Assembly: GCF_000718025.1 (NCBI RefSeq)
Contig: NZ_JODS01000028.1
Span: forward strand, 1 to 64,000
Reading direction: 5' to 3'
DNA length: 64,000 nt
Origin: Kitasatospora purpeofusca
Lineage (GTDB): Bacteria > Actinomycetota > Actinomycetes > Streptomycetales > Streptomycetaceae
The position numbers were made by a program, and so were the translations under genes. A model generated the notes under the pieces. It worked only from the letters and a program-made list of their open reading frames with translations, made no database searches and was not told the DNA's origin. Below, one piece after another: positions 42,874 to 51,184 of this stretch; the first letter of the stretch is position 1; each line of letters starts with the position of its first letter.

Positions 42874-43257
42874 TTACCAACCACCGGCATCCGGGTGTGA
42901 TGTAGAGGTGCGCCACCTCGACCCCCGGGTCGGGCGGTGTCCCAGGCCGGTACGGGGTTCCCCCGCACGGGTCGGGGGGCGCCCCCGGTTCTCACCCGAG
43001 GGGGTGGCGCGGCCGGGTGGCGCGGGAGCGCCGGGCACGGCCGCGGCAGTACCGGCCGACCGCATTCCCCAGGGTGCGGACGGCCGGTCCACCGCCGCAG
43101 CACGGGGCTACGGCCCCGGCGTCCGTGCCCGGCGCCCGCGCACCACCCGACCGAGCCAGGGCCGCCGTCACGCCAGGAAGCACACGGCACCGGCCCTCCC
43201 CGCAACCCCCTGCGGGGCCGCACCCGCAGCCGGACAGGAAGGGACCACCCTCACCCC

Positions 43258-44478
43258 ATGTACTCCTCAGCGACCTCCCCGACGCCGACCACGACCCGCA
43301 CCGCGCTGCGCCCCCCCACCGCAGCCGTCGGCCGTCCCGGCCCGAAGCAGGTCCCGCCGCCGTCCCGGCCCGCCGCCCCGCGCGCCGCCGACGGCCGGCC
43401 CGGGGACGCGCGGGGCCAGGCCACCCGGACCGCGCTGGGACTGCGCCCGGCCGAGACCGCCGGCCCCCGCCTGCCCGGCGCCCGGATCCCCGCCGTCCGC
43501 CCCGGCGACGGCCGGCTGCTGCGCCCGCCGACCCGGCCGGGCCAGCCCGTGTCGCAGGAGCGGATCGACCCCTCCGCGCTCCAGACCCCGGCCGTCCGGG
43601 CCGCCCTCGCCGGGGTCGCGCGGATATGCCCCGCCTTCACCCCGCGCCAGGTGCTGCGCGAGGGGAGCCGCCACATCCTGGTGGCGGGCACCATCGGCCG
43701 GGCGCCGGTGGTGGCCAAGTGCCTCGCCCCGCAGGCGGTGCGGAGCGAGTACTTCGAACAGCTGGTCGCCGACTTCCACCACGAGGTCGCGGTCTACCGG
43801 GCCTTCGTGCGGCACCGTCCGCCGGTGCGGCTGCCCCGGCTGGTGGCCGCCGACCACGACCGCTGCGTGCTGGTCATGGAGCGCGTCCCCGGCCGGCCGG
43901 CGGCCCGGGAGCGCCACCCGGTCAACGCCCCGACGCCCGGCGAGGTGCGCGCGCTGCTCACCGCCGTCCGGACGCTCAACCTGTGGCGTCCGCCGACCGA
44001 CGTCTTCCAGCCCCGGCTGGACTACCAGCTGGAGATCGCCCGCTACCACTCGGTGGGCCAGCTCACCGACCGGGACGCCGGCGACCTGCGCGGTCTGCTG
44101 CACGGGCTCGGCCACGGTCCGCTCCAGCTCTGCCACGGCGACGCGCTGCTCAGCAACATGCTGCTGGCGCCGTCCGGGCCGGTGCTGGTCGACTGGGAGC
44201 AGGCCGGCTGGTACCTGCCCGGCTACGACCTCGCGGTGCTCTGGAGCGTGCTCTCCGGCGACACCGCGGCCCGTCGGCAGATCAGCCAACTCGCCCAGAG
44301 CGGCGGCACGATGGCCCGGGACGCGTTCCTGGTGAACCTGGTGCTGGTGCTGATGCGGGAGATCCGGCTGTACGACGTGCCGGGCGCCGGCGAGGAGCAG
44401 CGGATCATGATCCGCCGGCTCTACGACGACGCCGCGCTGGCCCGCCGGGCGGTCCGGGCCGCCGTCGGGACCAGGTGA
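43258..44478 (+). CDS. Aminoglycoside/choline kinase-family phosphotransferase
   Basis: 406 residues. The first ~110 are a disordered Pro/Arg/Ala-rich extension; the kinase fold follows with an ATP-lobe lysine in VVAKCLAP, a gatekeeper region VLVMERVPG, catalytic CHGDALLSNML with D295, and VLVDWEQAGWYLPGYDLA with metal-binding D312. The DWE...PGYDLA pattern is that of APH/choline-ethanolamine kinases. Substrate unknown. ATG 43258 is the only reasonable start near the ribosome site; the open frame extends further upstream but is unlike coding sequence. It is divergent from the NsdA-like gene. Confidence 0.72.
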   Translation: MYSSATSPTPTTTRTALRPPTAAVGRPGPKQVPPPSRPAAPRAADGRPGDARGQATRTALGLRPAETAGPRLPGARIPAVRPGDGRLLRPPTRPGQPVSQERIDPSALQTPAVRAALAGVARICPAFTPRQVLREGSRHILVAGTIGRAPVVAKCLAPQAVRSEYFEQLVADFHHEVAVYRAFVRHRPPVRLPRLVAADHDRCVLVMERVPGRPAARERHPVNAPTPGEVRALLTAVRTLNLWRPPTDVFQPRLDYQLEIARYHSVGQLTDRDAGDLRGLLHGLGHGPLQLCHGDALLSNMLLAPSGPVLVDWEQAGWYLPGYDLAVLWSVLSGDTAARRQISQLAQSGGTMARDAFLVNLVLVLMREIRLYDVPGAGEEQRIMIRRLYDDAALARRAVRAAVGTR

Positions 44479-44494
44479 GACCCGTCCGGGCCGC

Positions 44495-44521
44495 CGCCGT
44501 CCGGTGCTCCTCCGGACGGCG
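44495..44521. terminator. Hairpin between convergent kinase and acyl-CoA dehydrogenase genes
   Basis: A 10-bp stem (44495-44504 with 44512-44521) and a 7-base loop, 16 bp after one stop and 14 bp from the other. Confidence 0.65.
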
Positions 44522-44535
44522 CCCCCGCCGACCGG

Positions 44536-45777
44536 TCAGTGCCGCGCGCCGCGCTCCAGGGCGGCCCGACCGGCGGCCTCCAGGACGGCCTCGTCCGGGG
44601 CCAGATGCACCCGGCTGCTGAGCACGTCCCGCAGGTACCGCTCCAACGGGTGACGCCGGCTCAGCCCCGGGTTGCCGGTGAGCGAGACGGCCTGCTGGAC
44701 GGCGGCCGTCGCCGCCCGGGTGGCCAGCAGGTGCGCCGGCCCCGTCCGGGCCACCGCCTCCGGCTCGGCCCGGTCCACCCGCGCGGCCAGGCCGTGGACG
44801 AGCTCCTCGGCACCGATCAGCTGGGCCTCGATCTCGCCCAGCGCGCTGCGGTAGCGGGGCAGGCTGCCGAGCGGCTCGGTCAGATTGGCCGGAGTTCGCT
44901 GGTGCAGGAAGCGCACCAGCCAGTCCTGGGCCGAGCGGGCCACCCCGACGGCCACCGCCGAGAGCGCCAGATCGTGCCAGGCCCGGGCCAGTTCGGCCGC
45001 CGGAACGGCAGCGGCGGCAGCAGCGGAAGCGGCCGCTCCCTTTCCGGCACCGCTCCCGGGCGGGTTCAGGCCGAGGGCGAGTTCGGCCGGTACCCGCACC
45101 TCGTCGAGGACCACGTCGTGGCTGGCACTGGCCCGCAGGCCGAGCTGGTCCCAGGTCGGGTCGACCTCCAGGCCCTCGCTCTCGCCGCGCACCAGGAAGG
45201 TGCCGGTCCGGGGCACCGGTTCGTCCGTCCGGGCGGTCACCGCCATCCAGGCGAGCGCCTCGGCGCCGGTGCAGTACGTCTTCCGGCCCGTCAGCAGCCA
45301 GGCCTCGCCGTCCCGTCGCGCCACCGTGGCCGGCGGCTCGCCCTCGCGGCTCCCGGGCTCCGCCCGCAGGGTGTTGACCAGGGCCGGACCGCGCCGGGAC
45401 TCGGTGAGCAGCCGCCGGTAGCCGGCCGTCGGCCAGGCCGCCGTCCGGGCCTGCTCGGCGTGCTGGAGCAGGGTGAAGGCGGTGACCACGGCCACCGAGG
45501 CGTCCCCGCGCCCGAGTTGGGCCAGGACCCGGACGGTGTCGGCGAGCGTGCCGCCGGGACCGCCGTAGCGGGCGTCGACGGTCAGGGTCAGCAGTCCGGC
45601 CTCGTGCACCGCCTCTATGCCCTGGTACGGGAAGGTCGCGTCGCGGTCGTGCTCCTCGGCCCGGGCGGCCAGCAGGTCGACGACCCGGGGCAGCCCGGCG
45701 AGGGCGGCCTCGACCGGGGACGGCGCGGGGTCGGGGGACGGGACGGCGGGTGACTGGTCGGCAGCGACGGTACTCAT
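44536..45777 (-). CDS. Acyl-CoA dehydrogenase-family flavoprotein
   Basis: 413 residues. The three-part acyl-CoA dehydrogenase fold is visible: N-terminal helices (TFPYQGIEAVHEAGLLTLTVD), middle beta domain (WLLTGRKTYCTGAEALAWM and LGLRASASHDVVLDEVRVP) and C-terminal helical domain with ARSAQDWLVRFLHQR. The C-terminal helix ends RYLRDVLSSRVHLAPDEAV. The usual catalytic Glu is not obvious, so it may belong to the monooxygenase or desulfurisation-type (DszC, SfnB-like) branch instead of fatty-acid oxidation. ATG 45777 has GGAGG upstream. No acyl-CoA partner genes are adjacent. Confidence 0.7.
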   Translation of the reverse strand: MSTVAADQSPAVPSPDPAPSPVEAALAGLPRVVDLLAARAEEHDRDATFPYQGIEAVHEAGLLTLTVDARYGGPGGTLADTVRVLAQLGRGDASVAVVTAFTLLQHAEQARTAAWPTAGYRRLLTESRRGPALVNTLRAEPGSREGEPPATVARRDGEAWLLTGRKTYCTGAEALAWMAVTARTDEPVPRTGTFLVRGESEGLEVDPTWDQLGLRASASHDVVLDEVRVPAELALGLNPPGSGAGKGAAASAAAAAAVPAAELARAWHDLALSAVAVGVARSAQDWLVRFLHQRTPANLTEPLGSLPRYRSALGEIEAQLIGAEELVHGLAARVDRAEPEAVARTGPAHLLATRAATAAVQQAVSLTGNPGLSRRHPLERYLRDVLSSRVHLAPDEAVLEAAGRAALERGARH

Positions 45778-46495
45778 GGGGCTGGGGCCTCCGGGGCGGC
45801 AGCGTGGGCTCGGGGTCCGCACCCGGCGGCGGGGCTCGGGCCCGGTGCCGACGGCCGGCGCGGCCACGCCTCCGCTGTCGTCGGGGACTCGGCCGTTCCA
45901 CTGTCGGCGCCGGTACCCCCGTCGGCTGGTGCGGGGAACGGCGGGCGGCACGCCGGGACGGGCGCGCGGTACCTGGTGGCGGCCCGGGACTCCGGCTCGA
46001 TGCCCACCCCGGGACCCGGGGCCCGGCACAGGGGCCGCCCCCGGATCGGCGCCGGCCGCTCGGCCGGCCGCCCGCCGCCTCGGGGACGAATCCCCCTCAG
46101 TGACCCGGACACGCCGCGCTGGCGGTGCGCCGCAGGTCGAGGTAGCTGCGACGGGTCAGCAGCGGGAGACGGCACGGCATGTTCGCGACTTTACGAAGCC
46201 GTGATCGAAGCCGTCAAGCAGCGCCCGAGGCACGGACCGGGCGGAGCGGCCCAGGTCGGGGCCGAACTCGCGCCGGACACCCCGGCGGGCGCCGCCGCGG
46301 ACCTCGCGGCGGACGTCGTCACGGGTGTCGTCACGGGCGTCCCGGTGAACATCCGGGTGAACATCCGGCTCGGCAGCACGCCCGTACCCGCGTCGGACAC
46401 CTCGACGGATGTCCCGACGGGCACCCCGGCGGACGCCCCGGGGGCGGCCGAACGGGAACCGGAACGCTGCCCTCCGGGCCATCGGCCCGCCTCGG
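45778..46495. other. Gene-free stretch with short tandem duplications
   Basis: About 720 bp without a gene I can support; open frames exist on both strands but have the low-complexity look of GC-rich shadows. At 46300-46370 there are side-by-side duplications, GTCGTCACGGG twice and GGTGAACATCC twice, and at 46180 an AT-rich patch. The left part probably holds the acyl-CoA dehydrogenase promoter. Confidence 0.5.
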
Positions 46496-46990
46496 TCAGC
46501 CCTGCTGGAACATGTCCGCGGGCAGCGGCTTGAGCAACTGGTAGAGATCGTCCGAAATCGGCCGGTCCCAGGAGGCGATGGTGACCTGCACGCCGTCACT
46601 CCGGCCGAACTGGGCACAGAAGACCCGGCCCTCGCTGACCTTGACCTTCTTCACGATCAGCAGATCGTCCCCGAGCATGACGGGGAAGTCCTCCGCCGAG
46701 ACGAAGTCGACCGGTTCCTCGTTCTCCAGGGCCGCGAGCAACTGGCGTACCTCGAAGGGCACGCTGTCGCCGGTCTCGCGGGCCGGCGAGCCCTCGGGGA
46801 GGTTGCCGATGAACATCGCCGGGCCTCTGCCGCCGAACAGGTCGTAGCGCAGGAAAATCCCCTGGCAGGCGCCGTCCGGGCCGGTCATCATGGCTGCACC
46901 GAAGTCACCGGGCCAGTCGCCCGGGTCCATGGCGAGCACGTCGAAGTCCGGGCCGGTGGGCTGACCGGAGCGACGGCGGAGAAAAGACAT
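46496..46990 (-). CDS. Conserved hypothetical protein, soluble
   Basis: 164 residues with balanced composition and no signal peptide. It begins MSFLRRRSGQPTGPDFDVLAMDPGDWPG and runs as a compact mixed alpha/beta protein (FGAAMMTGPDGACQGIFLRYDL, VPFEVRQLLAALENEEPVDFV, LLIVKKVKVSEGRVFCAQFGR). I recognise no named family. Compositional normality in a neighbourhood of poor open frames makes it a real gene. ATG 46990 is the start, without a clear ribosome site. The quoted fragments are given only to allow matching, not as functional motifs. Confidence 0.68.
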   Translation of the reverse strand: MSFLRRRSGQPTGPDFDVLAMDPGDWPGDFGAAMMTGPDGACQGIFLRYDLFGGRGPAMFIGNLPEGSPARETGDSVPFEVRQLLAALENEEPVDFVSAEDFPVMLGDDLLIVKKVKVSEGRVFCAQFGRSDGVQVTIASWDRPISDDLYQLLKPLPADMFQQG

Positions 46991-47768
46991 GGGAACATCG
47001 TACGTGCCCGCCACACCGCGCTCGCGGGGTGGGTGGGGCGCCGGACGGAGATCCACGCTCAGAGACCAATGTTGACTCTGAGCAACCGTCCGGGCTACGT
47101 TCGGTTCAGCACGGCAGCCGTTCTGGGTTTCACCCTCCGGGGGGACGGCCTGTCGCAACGCGGCCCTACACGCGTTTCCCTCACTGTGCACACCGTCGTG
47201 CCGAGCACCCAGCTCCGCCGTCGCGCCGCACAGCACACAAGCCAACAGTTCCATGTTTCACAGGCAAGGTCTGCGGGGCCCCGGCCCGTCGCTCCCGCAG
47301 ACCTGCTCGGGACGCCGCCGCGTGGGGGCGTGCGGGTCCCGAGCACGGTGCCGCCCCTGAGTCGCTCTCGGGGACCGGCGCCATCCTCCCGGCGACTGCC
47401 GGCCCCTTGTGGGCCGGGACCGGCCGACGCACCCCCGGTGCGCAGAGGGATGACTGGGAGGAGGCTCGGCAGCGCTGCCGGGTCGCACAGCAGGCGCCGT
47501 GTCTGGCCGCGTGGGGGCGGTGGGCACGGCGTCTGCCTGTGCTCATACTCTGAGCTGCGTTTGTCCAGCAGTCAACAGAAATTATGACGGGGCACGTTCA
47601 AATGTGATCGGAATGATGACGGCCGGAGACCTTCGGGGACGTACGACCGTCCCCGGACACCCCTGAGGGGTATCCGTGTGCCGACCCGGGTGTCCGAGTA
47701 ACCGGCCGGGTGCCGACCCGGCGGCCCGGACCGGCACCCGGCGAGGGGCCGCGGCCCCTCGGATCCGG
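46991..47768. other. Gene-free stretch of lower GC, with a palindrome near the DUF397 stop
   Basis: About 780 bp with no gene I can support on either strand. GC is lower than elsewhere around 47050-47280 and 47540-47620, in keeping with promoter or decayed sequence. A perfect palindrome CGAGGGGCC-GC-GGCCCCTCG at 47742-47761 lies just beyond the stop of the minus-strand DUF397 gene and could terminate it. Confidence 0.55.
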
Positions 47769-48029
47769 TCAGGTGAGGTCGAACTCGCCGTCCCGCGCGC
47801 CGAGCACGAAGGCCCGCCACTCCCCCGGCGTGAACACCAGGATCGGGCCGTCCTCCTGACGGCCGTCCCGCATGCCGATGTACCCGTCCACGAAGGCGAT
47901 CTGGACGTCCCCGACACCCTGGCTGCTGAAGAGCCAGGTCGCCCCGGTGAAGTCCACCTTCGGCTTGCCGCTCGCGGCGAGCTCCACCACCTCGGTCGCC
48001 TCCACCCCGGTCCCGCTGTTGGCTGCCAC
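47769..48029 (-). CDS. DUF397 protein
   Basis: 86 residues of the DUF397 family, small streptomycete proteins usually encoded next to an Xre/HTH_31 regulator with which they are thought to pair. Seen here: ATEVVELAASGKPKVDFTG, VQIAFVDGYIGMRDGR, and the family ending FTPGEWRAFVLGARDGEFD. GTG 48029 has GGAGGAG 9 bases upstream. Unusually, no HTH_31 gene is next to it, so its regulator partner is elsewhere or lost. Confidence 0.85.
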   Translation of the reverse strand: MAANSGTGVEATEVVELAASGKPKVDFTGATWLFSSQGVGDVQIAFVDGYIGMRDGRQEDGPILVFTPGEWRAFVLGARDGEFDLT

Positions 48030-48295
48030 TGCTGCTCTCTCCTCCCGACGGCCTGAACGCGCCCAGCCTAGTCACCGGCACGGTCCCGGTCAGCGGGATC
48101 ACCAGGTCTCCACCGGCCGGAGGGGGCGGGCCGACGGCGGCGGGGCGGACGCCGCCCCGCACGCCCCGGCGCACCCCCGGGGGCGCGTGTCCCGCGCGGG
48201 CGCGCGGCGGGCGAACTGCCACAGTGTGGGGAAGTCCCCGCCCCGGGGAGCCCCCAGCCCGGGGAGCCCCCGCCGAACGCCCCGAGGAGCAACCG

Positions 48296-48835
48296 ATGAG
48301 CCGCCGGGACGGCACCCGCGCCGATGTCATCCCCATCTCCGAGGCCGCCTCGGCGCAACCGCCGGCGCCCCGCACCCCGCCCGCGCCCACCCCGCTGCCC
48401 CGGCCCACCCCAGGCCGTCCGCCCCTGCACGGCCGGGTCGGGGTCGTCCTGGTGTCGCACAGCCAGGAACTCGCCAACGCCGTCCGCGCCCTGGCGCTCG
48501 CGCTGACCCCCTCCACCGCCCCCGCCCCGGTGGCCGGCACCGGCGGGGACCTCGTCGACGGACCCGGCATCAGCGCGGTGCTCGTCGCCGCCGCCACCCG
48601 CCGGGTCGACCAGGGGCACGGCGTGGTCGTGCTGGCCGACCTCGGTGGCGCGGTGACCACCGTCCGGGCGCTGCTCGCCGAGGCCGACGAGCACGGGCTG
48701 CCGTTCCCGGTGCGGTTCGCCAACGCCCCGTTCGTCGAGGGCGCGGTGGCCGCGGTGGCCACCGCCACGGCCGGCGGCGACCTCGCGGCGGTGCTGGACG
48801 CCGCCGAGGAGGCGTACCGCCAGCCCAAGGGCTGA
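48296..48835 (+). CDS. dhaM: DhaM, PTS-type phosphocarrier for dihydroxyacetone kinase
   Basis: Passes phosphate from HPr to the ADP bound in DhaL, so that dihydroxyacetone is phosphorylated by PEP. 179 residues: a Pro-rich N-terminal extension of ~45 residues, then a mannose-type EIIA domain with the phosphohistidine H55 in VVLVSHSQELA and ADLGGAVTTVRALL plus ANAPFVEGAVAAV. ATG 48296 follows GAGGAG. HPr and EI domains, fused in some DhaM proteins, are absent, so it depends on the general PTS (ptsI is at 1.1 kb). DhaK and DhaL are not in the window. Confidence 0.85.
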   Translation: MSRRDGTRADVIPISEAASAQPPAPRTPPAPTPLPRPTPGRPPLHGRVGVVLVSHSQELANAVRALALALTPSTAPAPVAGTGGDLVDGPGISAVLVAAATRRVDQGHGVVVLADLGGAVTTVRALLAEADEHGLPFPVRFANAPFVEGAVAAVATATAGGDLAAVLDAAEEAYRQPKG

Positions 48836-49013
48836 CCGGGGTCGGGGCGCCGCCGGGGGGCCGCCGGGACGGGGCCGCCGACGCCTCCCGTGGCCGCTTC
48901 CGGCCGCCCGCGGCCGTTCTCGGCGTTCCGGCACACGGCGGGTGACCGCGCGGCTACCATCGGCGCGGGGCCGGCCGAGCGGGCCGGGTCGTCGCGAGGG
49001 GGGAACCTCAGCC

Positions 49014-49943
49014 ATGCGTGTGGTCGTCACCGGCGGAGCCGGATTCATCGGGGCCAACCTGGTCCGGGCCCTGCTCGCCCGGCCCGAGGTGGACCAGGTC
49101 CGGGTCGTGGACAACCTCTCCACCGGGCAGAAGGCCAACCTGGTCGGCACCGGGGCCGTGCTCCACGAGGGCACGATCCTCGACCCGGAGCTGCTGGACG
49201 ACGCCTTCGCCGGTGCCGACGCGGTGGTCCACCTGGCCGCGCTGCCCTCCGTACCGCGCTCGGTGGCCGATCCGCTGGCCAGTCACCACGCCAACGCCAC
49301 CGGCACCCTGGAGGTCCTGGAGGCCGCCCGCCGCGCCGGGGGCCTCTACGTGGCCGCCGCGTCCTCCTCCTCGGTCTACGGCGCGAACCGGGAGCTGCCC
49401 AAGCGGGAGACCATGCGCACCGCGCCGATGAGCCCGTACGCGGTCAGCAAGCTCGCCACCGAGGCCTATCTGGCGGCCTACCACCACTGCTACGGGCTGG
49501 GCGTGCTGCCGCTGCGGTTCTTCAACGTGTTCGGCCCGCTGCAGCCCGCCGGGCACGCCTACGCGGCGGTCGTCCCGGCCTTCCTGGACGCCGCCCTCGC
49601 CGGGCGGCCGCTGACCGTGCACGGGGACGGCGGGCAGAGCCGGGACTTCACCTTCGTCGGCACCGTCACCCAGGTGATCACCGACGCGGTGCTGCGCCGG
49701 GTCGTGAGCGCGGACCCGGTGAACCTCGCCTTCGGCACCCGCACCTCGCTGCTGGAGCTGGTCGGCGAGCTGGAGTCGGTGCTCGGCCACCCCGTCGAGG
49801 TCGCGCACACCGAGCCCCGGCCGGGCGACGTCCGGGACTCGCAGGCCGACAACGCGCGGCTGCGCGAGCTGTTCCCCGACGTCCGCCCGGTCCCGCTGCG
49901 CGAGGGCCTGGAGCGGACGGCGGCCTGGTTCCGCACCCTCTAG
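49014..49943 (+). CDS. NAD-dependent sugar nucleotide epimerase (UDP-glucose/UDP-GlcNAc 4-epimerase type)
   Basis: 309 residues, extended short-chain dehydrogenase fold. NAD-binding GGAGFIG is at residues 7-13, catalytic SSSSV then YAVSK (Y142, K146) follow, and RFFNVFGPLQ is typical of 4-epimerases acting on UDP-hexoses. Exact substrate (glucose, GlcNAc or their acids) is not decidable. ATG 49014 has GAGGGGGGAACC upstream. It stands at the left border of the polysaccharide genes that fill the rest of the window and probably supplies a sugar donor. Confidence 0.82.
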   Translation: MRVVVTGGAGFIGANLVRALLARPEVDQVRVVDNLSTGQKANLVGTGAVLHEGTILDPELLDDAFAGADAVVHLAALPSVPRSVADPLASHHANATGTLEVLEAARRAGGLYVAAASSSSVYGANRELPKRETMRTAPMSPYAVSKLATEAYLAAYHHCYGLGVLPLRFFNVFGPLQPAGHAYAAVVPAFLDAALAGRPLTVHGDGGQSRDFTFVGTVTQVITDAVLRRVVSADPVNLAFGTRTSLLELVGELESVLGHPVEVAHTEPRPGDVRDSQADNARLRELFPDVRPVPLREGLERTAAWFRTL

Positions 49944-49977
49944 GTGTGCTGTCCGGACCGGTCCAGGGCCTGGTGCG

Positions 49978-50466
49978 TCAGAAGCGCTGTACGCCGTCCC
50001 ACTGGAAGGCCGTCTCGGCCGCGCCGGACACCGCCCGGTCGATCCAGCCGAGTTCGCGCTCGCCCATCGGCGGCAGCGCGTCCAGCGGGTACCAGCCGAC
50101 CGCGAGGGTCTCGTCCTCGTCCGCCTCGATCTCCCCGCCCAGCGGGCGGCAGCGGAAGACGACCTCCAGGTACTGCGTCACATCGCCGTTGGGGTAGGTG
50201 ATGTCCGGCGAGACGGTGAGCGCGACGAGCCGTTCGGCCACGGTGGCAATCCCGGTCTCCTCCAGGCACTCCCGGACCGCCCCGTCGGCCGGCTGCTCGC
50301 CCGGGTCGAGGATGCCGCCCGGGGGCGCCCAGTTGCCGTCGTCGGCGCGCTGGACGAGCAGCACCCGGCCCTCCTCGTCGAGGACGACCGCGGCGGCGGC
50401 GCTGAGCCAGAGCTTGCGGGGGCCGACGACCGCGCGGAGATCGGCCAGGAACTTCGGAATCGCCAT
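49978..50466 (-). CDS. NUDIX hydrolase
   Basis: 162 residues, a single NUDIX domain with the box at residues 50-72 (GG...E...RECLEETG), metal-binding glutamates intact. Without a zinc ribbon or winged helix it resembles general nucleotide pyrophosphatases such as ADP-ribose or nucleotide-sugar hydrolases. ATG 50466. It is convergent with the epimerase (35 bp apart) and lies downstream of the acetyltransferase on the same strand with a 65-bp gap. It is probably a housekeeping gene caught between the sugar genes. Confidence 0.82.
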   Translation of the reverse strand: MAIPKFLADLRAVVGPRKLWLSAAAAVVLDEEGRVLLVQRADDGNWAPPGGILDPGEQPADGAVRECLEETGIATVAERLVALTVSPDITYPNGDVTQYLEVVFRCRPLGGEIEADEDETLAVGWYPLDALPPMGERELGWIDRAVSGAAETAFQWDGVQRF

Positions 50467-50531
50467 GCCCCGCAGCCTATCGGGGCGCTCGACCCGCCCG
50501 TTCGGCACCTGCGGAGCAGCGGGTGGGGTGC

Positions 50532-51158
50532 TCAGGACCGGCGCAGCGGGCGGGCCGGGGAGCCGACCACCACCTCGCCGGGGGCGACGTCCCTGGTCAC
50601 CACCGCGGCCGCGCCGACGAAGGCCCCGGCGCCGATCTTGCGGCCCTGGAGCACCACCGCGTTGGAGCCCACGGTGGCGCCGTCGGCCAGCAGCACCGCG
50701 CCGGAGACGTTGCCGCCCGGGTAGACCGTCACCCGCTCGCCGAACACCGTGTCGTGGCCGACCGTCGCGTTGTAGTGGACCTGGCTGTGCGCACCGAGCC
50801 GGACGCTGCTGGACACGTACGCGCCGCCCATCACCAGGCAGCCCGGGCCGAGCAGGGTGTCCGGGGCGATCAGCGCCCGGGGGTGGACCAGGGTGAACGG
50901 CTCCGCCCCCCGGCCGTCCAGCAGGGCGGACAGCCGCTGCCGGACGGCCGGGTCGGCGATGCCGACCAGGTAGCGGGCGCCGGGGCCGAGCTCCGCGGGC
51001 CTACGGACGGGCAGGCCGCGGACGGTGGCGCCGTGCTGGCGGTCGTCGAGGAAGCCCGCGACCGGGACGCCGGCCGCGAGCGCGGTGTCCAGCGCCTCGC
51101 GGCCGACGCCTCCGGCGCCGGCGATCCAGAGTGCGGGCGAGTCCGTCGCGGAGGGCAT
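50532..51158 (-). CDS. PglD-like sugar O/N-acetyltransferase
   Basis: 208 residues. An N-terminal Rossmann-like PglD_N domain (LWIAGAGGVGREALDTAL, LVGIADPAVRQRL) is followed by a left-handed beta helix of hexapeptide repeats (LIAPDTLLGPGCLVMGG..., with IGAGAFVGAAAVVTRDV and VVVGSPARPLRR at the end). Such enzymes acetylate UDP-amino sugars or glycan residues with acetyl-CoA; PglD makes UDP-diNAc-bacillosamine. ATG 51158 is the preferred start over 51167. It is 26 bp downstream of the sugar transferase gene, so the two likely act together. Confidence 0.8.
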   Translation of the reverse strand: MPSATDSPALWIAGAGGVGREALDTALAAGVPVAGFLDDRQHGATVRGLPVRRPAELGPGARYLVGIADPAVRQRLSALLDGRGAEPFTLVHPRALIAPDTLLGPGCLVMGGAYVSSSVRLGAHSQVHYNATVGHDTVFGERVTVYPGGNVSGAVLLADGATVGSNAVVLQGRKIGAGAFVGAAAVVTRDVAPGEVVVGSPARPLRRS

Positions 51159-51184
51159 GGGGGCCATCCTGCCGGGTCCGGCGG

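Noticed and set aside
46409..47587. Possible plus-strand gene through 47.0-47.6 kb
   Set aside because: It runs antisense to the conserved 46496-46990 gene and then through sequence without coding character or a ribosome site.
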